This document shows, one piece after another, positions 7,354 through 15,267 of a stretch of 57,355 nucleotides of DNA. Both the position numbers and the translations under genes were made by a program. The stretch comes from Streptomyces tricolor (GTDB lineage: Bacteria; Actinomycetota; Actinomycetes; Streptomycetales; Streptomycetaceae): assembly GCF_002155905.1 (NCBI RefSeq), contig NZ_MUMF01000209.1:1-57355 (forward strand). The letters run 5' to 3'. The first letter of the stretch is position 1; each line of letters starts with the position of its first letter. Below the pieces are notes generated by a model. The model worked only from the letters and a program-made list of their open reading frames with translations. It was not told the origin of the DNA and did no database searches.

Positions 7354-8843
7354 TGTCCTGGTGGCTGTTGTCGGCCACGGTGGTGTGGGGACTGCTGCTG
7401 TCCACCCGGGTACTGGGCCCGAAGGCGGTGCCGGGGCGCCTGCTGGATCTGCACCGCTTTCTGTCCGCGCTCTCCCTGGTCTTCCTGGGCATCCACCTGC
7501 TCGGCCTGCTCGCCGACTCCTGGGTGGACATCGGCCTGGTCCAGATCATTTTCCCGTTCACCTCCGACTACCGGCCGGTGGCGGTGGCCTGGGGTGTGAT
7601 CGCGCTGTACCTGTTCGCCGCGGTCCAGGCCACCTCGCTGCTCAGGTCGCGTATCCCGCACCAGTGGTGGCGGTACGTCCACACGAGCACCTTCGCTCTG
7701 TTCGTGCTCGGCACCGTGCATGCGCTGACCGCTGGAACCGATGAGGGCACGGTGCGCTGGACCGCACTCGTGCTGGCCTCGGTCGTCGCCTTCCTGACCA
7801 TCTACCGGCTACTGGTCGGACGCCGCACGTTCAGCACTGTCAGTGCGAAGCCCGCGGCGACGGGGGAAGCCGCCCCGCCGCCGGTGCGCCGCGAGGAGCC
7901 CGCAGGGCGGCGCGTCGTCGTCAGCGAGCTGCGGCATGCCGCCGACGGCGTTGTGGCCGTCGAACTCGCCGCCGCGGACGGCGCGTCACTGCCCGCGTGG
8001 GAACCGGGCGCCCACGTCGACTTGGTGCTGCCCTCCGGTCTGGTCCGGTCGTACTCGCTGTGCGGGGACCCGGCCGACCGGGACAGCTACCGCGTCGGTG
8101 TCCTGGACGTAGCGGACGGGCGCGGCGGATCGGCGGAGGTGCACAGTCTGCGAGCCGGGCAGGGGATCGCCGTCCGGGGCCCCCGCAACAGGTTCCCGCT
8201 GGTCCTGGCGAACCACTACCTGTTCATCGCGGGCGGCATCGGCATCACTCCGATCCTGCCGATGATCCGCGCGGTGGCCGCGGCCGGGCGCGAATGGCGC
8301 CTGATCTACGGCGGCCGGTCTCGCGCCGCCATGGCGTTCGCCGACGAACTGGCCGCCTACGGTAGCGGCCTGGTCCAGCTGGTCCCCGAGGACACCGACG
8401 GCCTGCCCGACCTCGCCGCCGCCCTGGCCGACACCCCGCGCGGCGCCCCGGTCTACGCCTGCGGCCCAGAACCACTGCTCGCCGCCCTGGAGAAGACCAT
8501 CGCGGACTTCCCCGACCGGCATCTGCACACCGAACGCTTCGGCGCCTACCGAGCCGACCGACATCACCCGGACGTCGGCGAGTTCAAAGTCGAGCTGAGA
8601 CGCACCGGACGAATCCTGCCCGTCCCGGCCGATCGCAGCCTGCTGCAGGTGATCCGGGAGGCGGTTCCCGAAGCGCCCGCCTCCTGCGAGGAGGGCTTCT
8701 GCGGCAGCTGCGAGCTGCGCGTCTTGGAGGGGACTCCCGACCACCGCGACACCGTGCTGGCCGTGAGCGAGCGTGAGCGTCGCGATGTGATCTATCCGTG
8801 CGTCTCACGTGCCCGCAGCCCGATCCTGGCGGTGGACCTGTGA
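7308..8843 (+). CDS. Ferric-reductase-like membrane domain fused to ferredoxin-type reductase
   Basis: 511 residues from GTG 7308, chosen for the GGGAAAGG site and the family-typical start SQLSWYLARVGG. The N-terminal ~180 residues form a multi-helix ferric-reductase-like (haem-binding) membrane domain with conserved histidines in LDLHRF, GIHLLG, YVHTST and GTVHAL. A phthalate-dioxygenase-reductase-like unit follows: an FNR flavin domain (RSYSLCG), an NAD-binding domain (GGIGITPILP, YACGPEPLL) and a C-terminal plant-type 2Fe-2S domain (CEEGFCGSCELRVLEG, then YPCVSRA). In many streptomycetes these are separate genes. It should carry electrons from NAD(P)H via flavin and iron-sulphur centre to membrane haem; the acceptor is unknown. 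Confidence 0.88.
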   Translation: MVSQLSWYLARVGGLMSWWLLSATVVWGLLLSTRVLGPKAVPGRLLDLHRFLSALSLVFLGIHLLGLLADSWVDIGLVQIIFPFTSDYRPVAVAWGVIALYLFAAVQATSLLRSRIPHQWWRYVHTSTFALFVLGTVHALTAGTDEGTVRWTALVLASVVAFLTIYRLLVGRRTFSTVSAKPAATGEAAPPPVRREEPAGRRVVVSELRHAADGVVAVELAAADGASLPAWEPGAHVDLVLPSGLVRSYSLCGDPADRDSYRVGVLDVADGRGGSAEVHSLRAGQGIAVRGPRNRFPLVLANHYLFIAGGIGITPILPMIRAVAAAGREWRLIYGGRSRAAMAFADELAAYGSGLVQLVPEDTDGLPDLAAALADTPRGAPVYACGPEPLLAALEKTIADFPDRHLHTERFGAYRADRHHPDVGEFKVELRRTGRILPVPADRSLLQVIREAVPEAPASCEEGFCGSCELRVLEGTPDHRDTVLAVSERERRDVIYPCVSRARSPILAVDL

Positions 8844-9041
8844 CCCGACAGCGGGAATGCGAACCCCGACCGGGGCAGACCGGTGAATAGGTGAAACCGC
8901 CGCTGCCTTCCCGGCAAGCACATGGACGCTTCACAGGGCCTTCATCCCCTTGCGCATAGTTTTGTTCCTGCCGTGGCTGTGCCACTGCCGCCTGGTGTCA
9001 CGGACCGCATCAGGCAGGAGATGCGTTGCGAGGAGAATCCG

Positions 9042-9830
9042 ATGAACCGCGACCTCAGCGACAGCGGCGCGTGTGGTGTCCTTCCCGACGCGACGCCTGC
9101 CGGGTCTGCCCGGTCGGCCTGTGGCTCCGTGCCCGCACTGGGGAGCCCGGGGAACACCGATGACGCGGCAGTCGGCCTCCTCGAGCGGCGCCGACTCCCC
9201 AGCGGTCGTTCGGATGCCGTGCCCGGCGCCCACAACGGCCCCGCCGGAGAGGTGTGGACCATGCCGAGCTGGGACGAGATCGTCCGCCGCCACGCCCACC
9301 AGGTCTACCGGCTCGCGTACCGGCTCTCCGGCAACCAGCACGATGCCGAGGACCTGACTCAAGAGGTCTTCATACGGGTCTTCCGGTCACTGGACCGGTA
9401 CCGACCCGGCACCTTCCAGGGGTGGCTGCACCGGATCACCGTGAACCTCTTCCTCGACATGGCCCGGCGGCGGCCCCGTATCCGGTTCGAGCACCTGACC
9501 GACGCCGCCGCCGAGCGGGTGCCGGCCAGGGAACAGGATCCGGCGCGGGCTCACCACGACGCCCAGCTCGACACCGAGGTGCAGGCCGCTCTCGACGCAC
9601 TGCCCGCGGAGTGCCGTGCGGCGATCGTTCTGTGCGACATCGAGGGCCTGCCGTACGAGGAGATCGCCACGACACTCGGCGTGAAGCTCGGGACGGTGCG
9701 CAGCCGCATCCACCGCGGCCGCGCCCGGCTGCGCACCGAGCTGGTCCATCGTGCCGTGGCCGGCAGGGGATCCGCCGGGGCTGCCGTGGCGTTCCCTGGT
9801 CCCTCGCGGGTCTCGGCGAGGCAGTCCTGA
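9042..9830 (+). CDS. sigE: ECF RNA polymerase sigma factor, mycobacterial SigE-like
   Basis: 262 residues. ATG 9042 has an excellent GAGGAG site and gives a ~73-residue extension before [12 protein letters not shown], like the extended M. tuberculosis SigE; a shorter form could start at 9261. Region 2 ([22 protein letters not shown]), [14 protein letters not shown], and region 4 ([27 protein letters not shown]) are intact. Such sigma factors direct envelope- and redox-stress regulons. No anti-sigma gene follows it here, unlike the usual chromosomal locus, so this may be a second, island-borne copy with different control. The symbol reflects family resemblance only. The motif quoted first is shortened in meaning to the conserved -10 recognition region. 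Confidence 0.88.
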   Translation: MNRDLSDSGACGVLPDATPAGSARSACGSVPALGSPGNTDDAAVGLLERRRLPSGRSDAVPGAHNGPAGEVWTMPSWDEIVRRHAHQVYRLAYRLSGNQHDAEDLTQEVFIRVFRSLDRYRPGTFQGWLHRITVNLFLDMARRRPRIRFEHLTDAAAERVPAREQDPARAHHDAQLDTEVQAALDALPAECRAAIVLCDIEGLPYEEIATTLGVKLGTVRSRIHRGRARLRTELVHRAVAGRGSAGAAVAFPGPSRVSARQS

Positions 9831-9999
9831 ACCCGTTCCGGGTTATCGACTCGGATCGGGCACCGGACAACCAGCGGTCAACGGTGGCGCTGTCCCGCCC
9901 GGGACGGCTCGTGTCTGTCTGCGACAGCCCGGGACCGGCACTTGAGGCGCGCGACTCAACACGGCCGTACCCACGACGAGGGCAAGGGCGACCCAGCCC

Positions 10000-10425
10000 T
10001 CAACCGGCTGCCGTCGCCTGACGCTCGATGATCGGGCAGACCGCTCCGCCCGGCTGCGACGCGGGACTCGCCTCCGCCGCGTCCCGGCGGGTGGCGACCA
10101 GGCTTGCACGCAGGGCCCGCAGGTCGGCGATGGTCCGGTCGATCTCGGCGATGCGGGCATCGACGAGCTCCTGTACGGCGGTGCAGGGAGCGGTGCCGCC
10201 GCGGCGCAGGGCGAGGATGGCGGCGATGTCGTCGAGGGGGAGGTCGAGGGCGCGGGCTCGGCGGATGAAGACCAGGGTGTCGATGTCGTCCTGGTCGTAC
10301 AGGCGGTAGCCGGCCGCGGTGCGCGGGGCGGAGGCCAGCAGGCCACGCTCCTCGTACAGCCGCACGGCCCGGCGGGTGACCCCAGCCGCCTGCGCTGCCT
10401 GTCCCACGGTCATGGTCCCGGCCAT
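10000..10425 (-). CDS. MerR-family metal-responsive regulator
   Basis: 141 residues from ATG 10425, which has GGAGG seven bases upstream. N-terminal HTH (TVGQAAQAAGVTRRAVRLYE) and the wing ending GYRLY; a long dimerisation helix; Cys in APCTAVQ and a C-terminal Cys in VCPIIE, the pattern of actinobacterial heavy-metal MerR proteins. Divergent from a metallothionein-like peptide and an MFS exporter, with a perfect 21-bp MerR operator between. Expected to activate that pair in response to a thiophilic metal; which metal cannot be told. Confidence 0.85.
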   Translation of the reverse strand: MAGTMTVGQAAQAAGVTRRAVRLYEERGLLASAPRTAAGYRLYDQDDIDTLVFIRRARALDLPLDDIAAILALRRGGTAPCTAVQELVDARIAEIDRTIADLRALRASLVATRRDAAEASPASQPGGAVCPIIERQATAAG

Positions 10426-10445
10426 CGCACGCCTCCGTTCCCGGC

Positions 10446-10477
10446 TTGACCTTCACCCCGGGTGAAGGTTCTAGCGT
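10446..10477 (+). promoter_or_regulatory. MerR-type operator-promoter with perfect palindrome
   Basis: TTGACC (10446-10451), 20-bp spacer, TAGCGT (10472-10477). The spacer and -35 hold a perfect inverted repeat, ACCTTCACCC / GGGTGAAGGT around one central C (10449-10469). Textbook MerR-family promoter reading toward the metallothionein-like gene. Confidence 0.85.
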
Positions 10478-10516
10478 CTCCAGCGTACGACGACGCCACG
10501 GAAGGAGGCGCAGGTC

Positions 10517-10663
10517 ATGCCACTCGTCGAGGGCGAGGTGTACCGGTGCCCGGACCCGGAGTGCGGCTGTGAGATCACGGTGACCAAGGGCGCGGCCCCC
10601 GGTCACGGCGGAGACCGCAACCCCACCTGCTGCTGCGGGCACGTGATGGAGAAGGTCCGCTGA
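10517..10663 (+). CDS. Metallothionein-like 48-residue Cys-rich peptide
   Basis: ATG 10517 with GGAGG eight bases upstream; too short to be picked up by ordinary length cut-offs. The peptide has six cysteines in two clusters: RCPDPECGCEI near residue 11-18 and TCCCGH near residue 37-40, separated by a KGAAPGHGGD loop. This layout is that of small actinobacterial metal-binding (metallothionein-like) peptides. It is the first gene behind the MerR operator, so cytosolic metal sequestration is likely, with export by the MFS protein whose GTG start is 20 bases downstream. Confidence 0.8.
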   Translation: MPLVEGEVYRCPDPECGCEITVTKGAAPGHGGDRNPTCCCGHVMEKVR

Positions 10664-10683
10664 GCCGGACCCGGCCGGGCAGG

Positions 10684-11886
10684 GTGAACACCGGCCTGCG
10701 TCAGGTGTTCGCCCTGCCCGGCTACCGTCGCCTGTGGTTCGCGCGGACCGCCTCCGCCTGGGGCGATGCCTTCGCCACCGTCGCGCTGAGTCTGTTGGTG
10801 TGGGAGCGCACGGGTTCCGGGCTGGGCGTGGCCGGGGTGGTCGCCGCCGAGATCGCGCCGGTGCTGCTGCTCGCTCCGGTCGCCGGGGTGGTCGTCGACC
10901 GGCTTGCGCCGGTGCGGGTGATGGTGATCGCCGATCTGGCCCGGATGCTGCTGGCCGCGGCGCTGCCGCTGGTGGACCACTCGGTGCCGGGCATCTACGC
11001 GGTGGCGTTCGCGATGTCGGGGGCGTCGGCGTTCTTCAACCCGGCCGCCGGGGCGGTGCTGCCCGCGCTGGTGGACGAGGAGGAACTGATCGCTGCCAAC
11101 TCCGGGATCTGGACCGCCGCGGTGCTGTCCCAGATCGTGCTGGCCCCGGCCGCCGGTTTGGTGGTTGCCGCTATCGGCTACGGCCCCGCGTTCTGGATGA
11201 ACGCGGCCAGCTTTGCCGCCTCCGCCGCCGTGCTGGCCCGCCTGCGCCTGCCACGCCGCCCGGTGGGCGCGACCCGGGGCGGTTTCTGGCGGCAGGCCCG
11301 CGACGGTATCGGGGTGCTGGCCGGGCACCGGGTGCTGCGGGCCCTGGCCGCTGGGCAAGGACTGGCCGCGCTGTCGGCCGGAGCGACGAGCGCCTTGCTG
11401 GTCGTGCTGGTGCGCGACCGGCTCGGGCTGGGCCCGTCCGGCTATGGCATGGCCTTGGCCTCTATCGGGGTCGGTGCCGCCGCCGGTCCGCTGCTGCTCA
11501 CCCGGTACGTGTCCGACCCGCACCGACCGGCGTTCGTCTTCGGCCCCTACCTGCTGCGCGCGGTCGTGGACGCGGTCCTCGCCCTGGTGCGCGTCCCGGT
11601 CGTGGCACTGGGCAGCCTGGCCGGGTACGGGGTGGCCACCTCCACCGGCGCGGTCACCTTCAACTCGCTGCTCCAGGCCAAGACTCCGCCCGCCGCCCGG
11701 GGCCGCGTATTCGCCGCATTCGACCTGATCTGGCAGCTCGGCCGCCTCGCCTCCCTCGCTCTGGGCGGCTGGCTGGCCGACGCGGCCGGCATCACCGCCG
11801 TCTACGCCATCGGAGCAGCCCTGCTGGCCGCGGCCGCGCTCATCGGCCGGGCCGCCTCGGCCACGACCGTCACGACACAGAGGTAA
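10684..11886 (+). CDS. MFS transporter in a MerR-controlled metal operon
   Basis: 400 residues from GTG 10684. About twelve hydrophobic segments, the MFS-typical opening GYRRLWFARTASAWGD, and a loop-2/3 motif AGVVVDRLAPVRVM. It belongs to the short MFS group related to enterobactin/macrolide exporters (MFS_3 type). It follows the metallothionein-like gene by 20 bases and is presumably induced with it. Substrate unknown; metal-chelate or drug efflux are both possible. Confidence 0.85.
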   Translation: MNTGLRQVFALPGYRRLWFARTASAWGDAFATVALSLLVWERTGSGLGVAGVVAAEIAPVLLLAPVAGVVVDRLAPVRVMVIADLARMLLAAALPLVDHSVPGIYAVAFAMSGASAFFNPAAGAVLPALVDEEELIAANSGIWTAAVLSQIVLAPAAGLVVAAIGYGPAFWMNAASFAASAAVLARLRLPRRPVGATRGGFWRQARDGIGVLAGHRVLRALAAGQGLAALSAGATSALLVVLVRDRLGLGPSGYGMALASIGVGAAAGPLLLTRYVSDPHRPAFVFGPYLLRAVVDAVLALVRVPVVALGSLAGYGVATSTGAVTFNSLLQAKTPPAARGRVFAAFDLIWQLGRLASLALGGWLADAAGITAVYAIGAALLAAAALIGRAASATTVTTQR

Positions 11887-11991
11887 CTCCCTCTCTACGC
11901 CGTTCAGTCACTGCGCTGACCCACCCCGCTTCCCTGGGCTTCTTGGGTTTCAGGGTTTGAGGGTGGCGGGAACGGACGCGCAATGGCGTGC

Positions 11992-12366
11992 TTATGGCGT
12001 GGATCGCGGGGACTGTCCCGGCTTGCGGGGGCGTGCTGAGCTGGTGGCGGGCAGCCGGGTGGTGAAGGTGGCGCCCTGGCCGGGTGCGCTGTCGGCGGTG
12101 AGGGTGCCGCTGTGGGCGGCGGTGAGTTCTGCTGCGACGGCGAGGCCGATGCCGGAGCCGTCGGCGCGGGCGGTGCGGCTGCGGAAGAAGCGGTCGAAGA
12201 TGCGGGGCAGGTCCTCGGCGGGGATGCCGGGCCCGGTGTCGGCCACGCGCAGTTCGGCCCAGTCGCCGTCGCGGCGCAGGGTGACGTTGACGGTGCCGCC
12301 AGCGGGGACGAACTTGAGGGCGTTGGTGAGCTGGTTGGTGACGATCTGCCGCAGGCGTACCCCCAT
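11992..12366 (-). pseudogene. Sensor histidine kinase remnant (ATPase domain only)
   Basis: The reading frame encodes only the HATPase_c half of a histidine kinase: RLRQIVTNQLTNALKF (N box), VADTGPGIPAEDL (G1), FDRFFRS (F box), GSGIGLAVAAEL (G2), ending in a TFTTRLP strand. Everything upstream (sensor, membrane helices, HAMP, phospho-acceptor His) is missing. The homology stops abruptly near 12360, exactly where a plus-strand flippase fragment begins. No response regulator is adjacent. Confidence 0.8.
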
Positions 12367-12481
12367 GGCGGCCACCCTGCTGTATCGGATCTCCAGCTAC
12401 TGGGTGCTGCAGCCGATCGGCTGGGCCACGTGGCTCGGGCTGACCCTCCGCGCCAGGCAACCCGCACCACGCCGCGCATGA
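12364..12481 (+). pseudogene. C-terminal scrap of a YbhN-type flippase/LPG-synthase membrane protein
   Basis: In plus-strand translation the last ~38 codons read AATLLYRISSYWVLQPIGWA and continue to a basic tail and stop at 12481. This is the characteristic final helix of UPF0104/lysylphosphatidylglycerol-synthase transmembrane proteins (LLYR...W...GW). The remaining ~300 residues are absent; the sequence to the left belongs to the inverted kinase remnant. A short match, so moderately sure. Confidence 0.5.
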
Positions 12482-12522
12482 GGGCGGCTGCACGAGAGCC
12501 CAATAGGCGCCCGACAGCTGGC

Positions 12523-12837
12523 TCACTGCTGGGTTTGGTGTGCGTGGTTCAGGGCGTCGGTGAGTTGTTCCACGCTCGGGGCACCGATGGTGCGTCCGTC
12601 GGCGTCGCGGTAAATCCGGCACGAGACGCTGACGGTGGTGTCCTGCGAGGCGAAGGGATCGGTGCCGTTGATCAGCAGGGTCGGGGATCCGTGCATGCCG
12701 TAGCGGGCCGCCTCCGCCTCGCTGCTGATCACGTGTACGTCCACCGGGGCGGCGTCGTCGGGCAGTGCCTGTTCGAGGCGCTCAAGCATCGCGGCGACGT
12801 TCGGGCAGTCGGGCACCGCGAGCACGATGAGATCCAT
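12523..12837 (-). CDS. Small thioredoxin-like protein (CPN-type, mercury/thiol-redox associated)
   Basis: 104 residues. Two ATGs are in frame (12843 and 12837); GAAGGGAG abuts the first, so the second has the proper spacing. The product begins LIVLAVPDCPNVAAMLERL, a thioredoxin-fold start with a single Cys followed by Pro, and continues with GSPTLLINGTDPF (cis-Pro loop) and SVSCRIYRD. This type occurs in actinobacteria annotated as thioredoxin-family or alkylmercury-lyase-associated. Lacking a CxxC pair, it may act in a monothiol or non-catalytic role. Confidence 0.65.
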   Translation of the reverse strand: MDLIVLAVPDCPNVAAMLERLEQALPDDAAPVDVHVISSEAEAARYGMHGSPTLLINGTDPFASQDTTVSVSCRIYRDADGRTIGAPSVEQLTDALNHAHQTQQ

Positions 12838-12996
12838 GGTCATCTCCCTTCGGCGGCGCGGGGCGGCCTCCTCCCGGCCACGGTAGATCTCCTCCCGGAT
12901 GGGAACCGTGAGCGCGGTCACCGAACCGGGGTGCTGTCCTGCGTAGCGTGGCATCGCGAGGTGGGTCTCCACCCTGGTTCGAGGAGGAGCGGGGCC

Positions 12997-13299
12997 ATGT
13001 TGCGGGCTGTATGGAACGGCACGGTGATCGCGGAAGCGGACCGTACGGTGATCGTCGAGGGCAACCACTACTTCCCGCCCGAATCGCTGCACCGCCAGTA
13101 CTTCACGGCGAGTTCGACGTGGTCGCTGTGCTTCTGGAAGGGGCTCGCCCGGTACTACACGGTCACCGTGGACGGCGCGGTGAACCCGGATGCGGCCTGG
13201 TACTACCCGCATCCGAGCCCGCTGGCCCGCCGGATCAAGAACCATGTGGCGTTCTGGCGGGGGATCACGGTGGAGGGGGAGCCGGGGACCGCGCCGTGA
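12997..13299 (+). CDS. DUF427 domain protein
   Basis: 100 residues from ATG 12997 with GAGGAGGAG upstream. It shows the DUF427 pattern: AVWNGTVIAEADRTVIVEGN, YFPPESL, FTASSTWSLCFWKGLARYY, and WYYPHPSP. The family is a small beta-rich cytosolic fold of unknown biochemical role. Nothing in its surroundings fixes a function; it starts about 160 bases from the divergent thioredoxin-like gene and may share a promoter region. Confidence 0.85.
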   Translation: MLRAVWNGTVIAEADRTVIVEGNHYFPPESLHRQYFTASSTWSLCFWKGLARYYTVTVDGAVNPDAAWYYPHPSPLARRIKNHVAFWRGITVEGEPGTAP

Positions 13300-13361
13300 C
13301 CGACCCGCCGCCGCGCACGGCACGCTCGGCCACGTCCTGCTGATCCCGTGGAATCGACCTG

Positions 13362-13385
13362 ACGTACCCCTACCGCCGGGTACGT
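13362..13385. promoter_or_regulatory. CsoR-like inverted repeat upstream of the Crp/Fnr operon
   Basis: ACGTACCC (13362-13369), an 8-nt spacer, and GGGTACGT (13378-13385): perfect 8-bp arms. TACCC...GGGTA inverted repeats resemble operators of CsoR/RcnR-family metal or sulphur sensors in actinobacteria. No csoR gene is seen in this window. Lies 85 bases upstream of the membrane protein gene. Confidence 0.45.
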
Positions 13386-13424
13386 AAGCGCCCTCACATA
13401 CTTGTACATGCCATCGCTCCTAGC

Positions 13425-13450
13425 GTCGGGATCGAAGCAAGGATCCCGAC
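13425..13450. promoter_or_regulatory. Inverted repeat overlapping the 5' leader of the membrane-protein/Crp operon
   Basis: GTCGGGATC (13425-13433), 8-nt loop, GATCCCGAC (13442-13450): perfect 9-bp arms. It ends one base before the AGGAGAGGA ribosome binding site of the gene at 13470 and overlaps a possible -10 (TAGCGT at 13421). Could be an operator or an RNA hairpin gating translation. Confidence 0.4.
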
Positions 13451-13469
13451 CAGGAGAGGACACATTGTC

Positions 13470-13955
13470 ATGGCAACCACGCTGCGGGTATCTCCTGCCA
13501 CCGCGGTCATCCCGGTCCACGCCGTGTGGGGCGCGGCGGCCGGACTGGTCGGTGGCGTCGGGTTCGGCATCTGGATGTCGGTGTCTCGCCCGATGGCGGA
13601 CACCGCGATGATCACCATGGTGGCCGGGCTGCTCGGCTCCACCAACGCCTTCGTCGGCTGGCTGATCCACCTTTCCATCGCCCTCTTCGCCGGCATCGGC
13701 TTCGGCGTCCTGCTCGGCCAGTACGCACAGAAGCTCGCCCCCGCCATCGTGCTCGGCCTGGTTTACGGCGCCGTGTGGTGGACCGTCGGCGCCCTGTGGA
13801 TCATGCCCGCCAACATGGGCATGCCGGTCTTCGAGTGGAACGACGTCACCAGCTCCAGCCTCGGTGGCCACCTGGTCTTCGGGCTGCTGGCTGGCCTGAC
13901 CTTCTCCTGCATCGCCCAAGTGATGGGCAAGCGCACCACCACGGCCGGAGGATGA
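13470..13955 (+). CDS. Four-helix integral membrane protein, function unknown
   Basis: 161 residues from ATG 13470 with AGGAGAGG upstream. About four or five hydrophobic helices (GAAAGLVGGVGFGIWM; MITMVAGLLG; IHLSIALFAGIGFGVLLG; GLVYGAVWWTVGALWIMP; HLVFGLLAGLTFSCIAQ) and few charged residues. The Gly-rich spacing of the helices resembles small uncharacterised membrane proteins of actinobacteria. Its stop codon overlaps an ATG that opens a longer version of the Crp/Fnr frame, so the two genes form one transcript. I do not recognise a function. Confidence 0.7.
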   Translation: MATTLRVSPATAVIPVHAVWGAAAGLVGGVGFGIWMSVSRPMADTAMITMVAGLLGSTNAFVGWLIHLSIALFAGIGFGVLLGQYAQKLAPAIVLGLVYGAVWWTVGALWIMPANMGMPVFEWNDVTSSSLGGHLVFGLLAGLTFSCIAQVMGKRTTTAGG

Positions 13956-14143
13956 GCCCCGAACCGCCCGCGTCAACACCCGGCCCCGGCAGCCCGCCCT
14001 TGGGGGCCGCGCCGCGCCGCATGGGCGACGACGGGAACGCGGTGCCCTACTGTCTGGCGGACAGCGCGGACGCGCTGGCCAGCCCGGCATGGGGCGCCGC
14101 GCCGCCGCCCTGGGCCCCGGGACGACGCGAGGAGACGCACACC

Positions 14144-14863
14144 ATGATCGACGCCGGTTCGGACGCCGATGCAGCGGAGCGGACCTGGTGCCTGGCCGAG
14201 GTCGACATCTTCTGCGACCTGTCCGAGAAGGAGATGGCGGGCATCGCGGAGGCCGCGCCGATGAAGACGTACCACGCGGGCGAGATCCTGTACTCCCCGT
14301 CCCAGCCCAGCGAGGTGCTGTTCATCCTCAAGAAGGGCCGCGTGCGCGTCTTCCGGGTCTCCGCGGACGGCCGGGCACTCACCACCGCGATCATCACTCC
14401 GGGCACCATCTTCGGCGAGATGGTGCTGCTCGGACAGCACATGTACGACAACTACGCCGAGGCCCTCGACGACGTCACCGTCTGCGTGATGAGCCGCACC
14501 GACGTGAACCGGCTGCTGCTCACCGACGCCCGGATCGCCGCCCGCATCACCGAGATCCTCGGCCGCCGCCTCGCCGACCTCGAACAGCGGCTGTCCGACA
14601 GCGTCTTCAAGACCGTCGCCCAGCGCATCGCCACTACCCTCGACACCCTCACCGCCGCCCAGCCGCCGACAAGCCCACTGCGGCCCGGCGGACGGCACCC
14701 GCAGATCGCTCTCACCCACGAACAGCTCGCCGCCCTCGCCGGCACCTCCCGCGAGACCTGCACCAAGGTCCTGCGCGACTACGCCGACCACGGTCTGATC
14801 CGCCTCGCCCGCGGCCGCATCACCGTCCTCGACTCCGACCGCCTCAAGGACGCCGCAGGCTGA
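14144..14863 (+). CDS. Crp/Fnr-family transcriptional regulator
   Basis: 239 residues from ATG 14144 (GAGGAGACG upstream). An alternative ATG at 13952, overlapping the previous stop as ATGA, would add 64 residues of low-complexity sequence and is less likely. N-terminal cyclic-nucleotide-binding beta-barrel (FCDLSEKEMAGI through GTIFGEMVLLGQ), connecting helix, and C-terminal HTH_Crp (THEQLAALAGTSRETCTKVL, then GLIRLARGRITVLD). No Fnr-type cysteine cluster is present at the N-terminus, so an oxygen-sensing FeS form is unlikely. Ligand and targets unknown; may control the neighbouring membrane gene. Confidence 0.9.
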   Translation: MIDAGSDADAAERTWCLAEVDIFCDLSEKEMAGIAEAAPMKTYHAGEILYSPSQPSEVLFILKKGRVRVFRVSADGRALTTAIITPGTIFGEMVLLGQHMYDNYAEALDDVTVCVMSRTDVNRLLLTDARIAARITEILGRRLADLEQRLSDSVFKTVAQRIATTLDTLTAAQPPTSPLRPGGRHPQIALTHEQLAALAGTSRETCTKVLRDYADHGLIRLARGRITVLDSDRLKDAAG

Positions 14864-14913
14864 CGTCATCGACATCGTTGCGCCCACGCCTGGCTGCGAC
14901 CTTGACCAGTTGG

Positions 14914-15267
14914 TCACGGCTGCGGCGGTCGGGCCCGCTCCCTGGCGGAGCCGGAGAGCTGGAGACCGATGGTCCCGACGATCACCAATGTGATCGAGAC
15001 GATCTTGAGGGTGGAGACCACGTCGCCGAGGAAGGCCATGCCGTAGATCGCCGTGCCCGACGCGCCGATGCCGGTCCACACCGCATACGCGGGGCCGACG
15101 TCCAGTTTCTTCAGCGAGAGCGTCAGCAGACCGAAGCTGGCCAATGCGAAAACACAGAACCCGATGGTCGGCCACAACCGGGTGAAGCCCTGGGACAGCT
15201 TGAGGCTCACCGCGAAGCCGGTCTCGAACAGTCCAGCGACAATGACGAGCAGCCACGCCATGGCCAT
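14914..15267 (-). CDS. Small multidrug resistance (SMR/QacE-type) efflux protein
   Basis: 117 residues from ATG 15267 with GGAGGG about eight bases upstream. Four transmembrane helices and SMR hallmarks: the membrane-embedded Glu in AGLFETGFAVSLK (helix 1), YAVWTGIGASGTAIYGM (helix 3), and a fourth helix ILVIVGTIGLQL-like. SMR dimers exchange protons for cationic drugs or guanidinium. Monocistronic and convergent with the Crp/Fnr gene. Confidence 0.92.
   Translation of the reverse strand: MAMAWLLVIVAGLFETGFAVSLKLSQGFTRLWPTIGFCVFALASFGLLTLSLKKLDVGPAYAVWTGIGASGTAIYGMAFLGDVVSTLKIVSITLVIVGTIGLQLSGSARERARPPQP

Noticed and set aside
13952-14143. Longer Crp/Fnr protein starting at the ATGA overlap
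   Set aside because: The extra 64 residues are Pro/Ala/Gly-rich without family similarity, and the ATG at 14144 has a better ribosome binding site.
14903-14916. TGACCA-GT-TGGTCA palindrome at the SMR gene end
   Set aside because: Short, partly inside coding sequence at a convergent junction, and likely to occur by chance.
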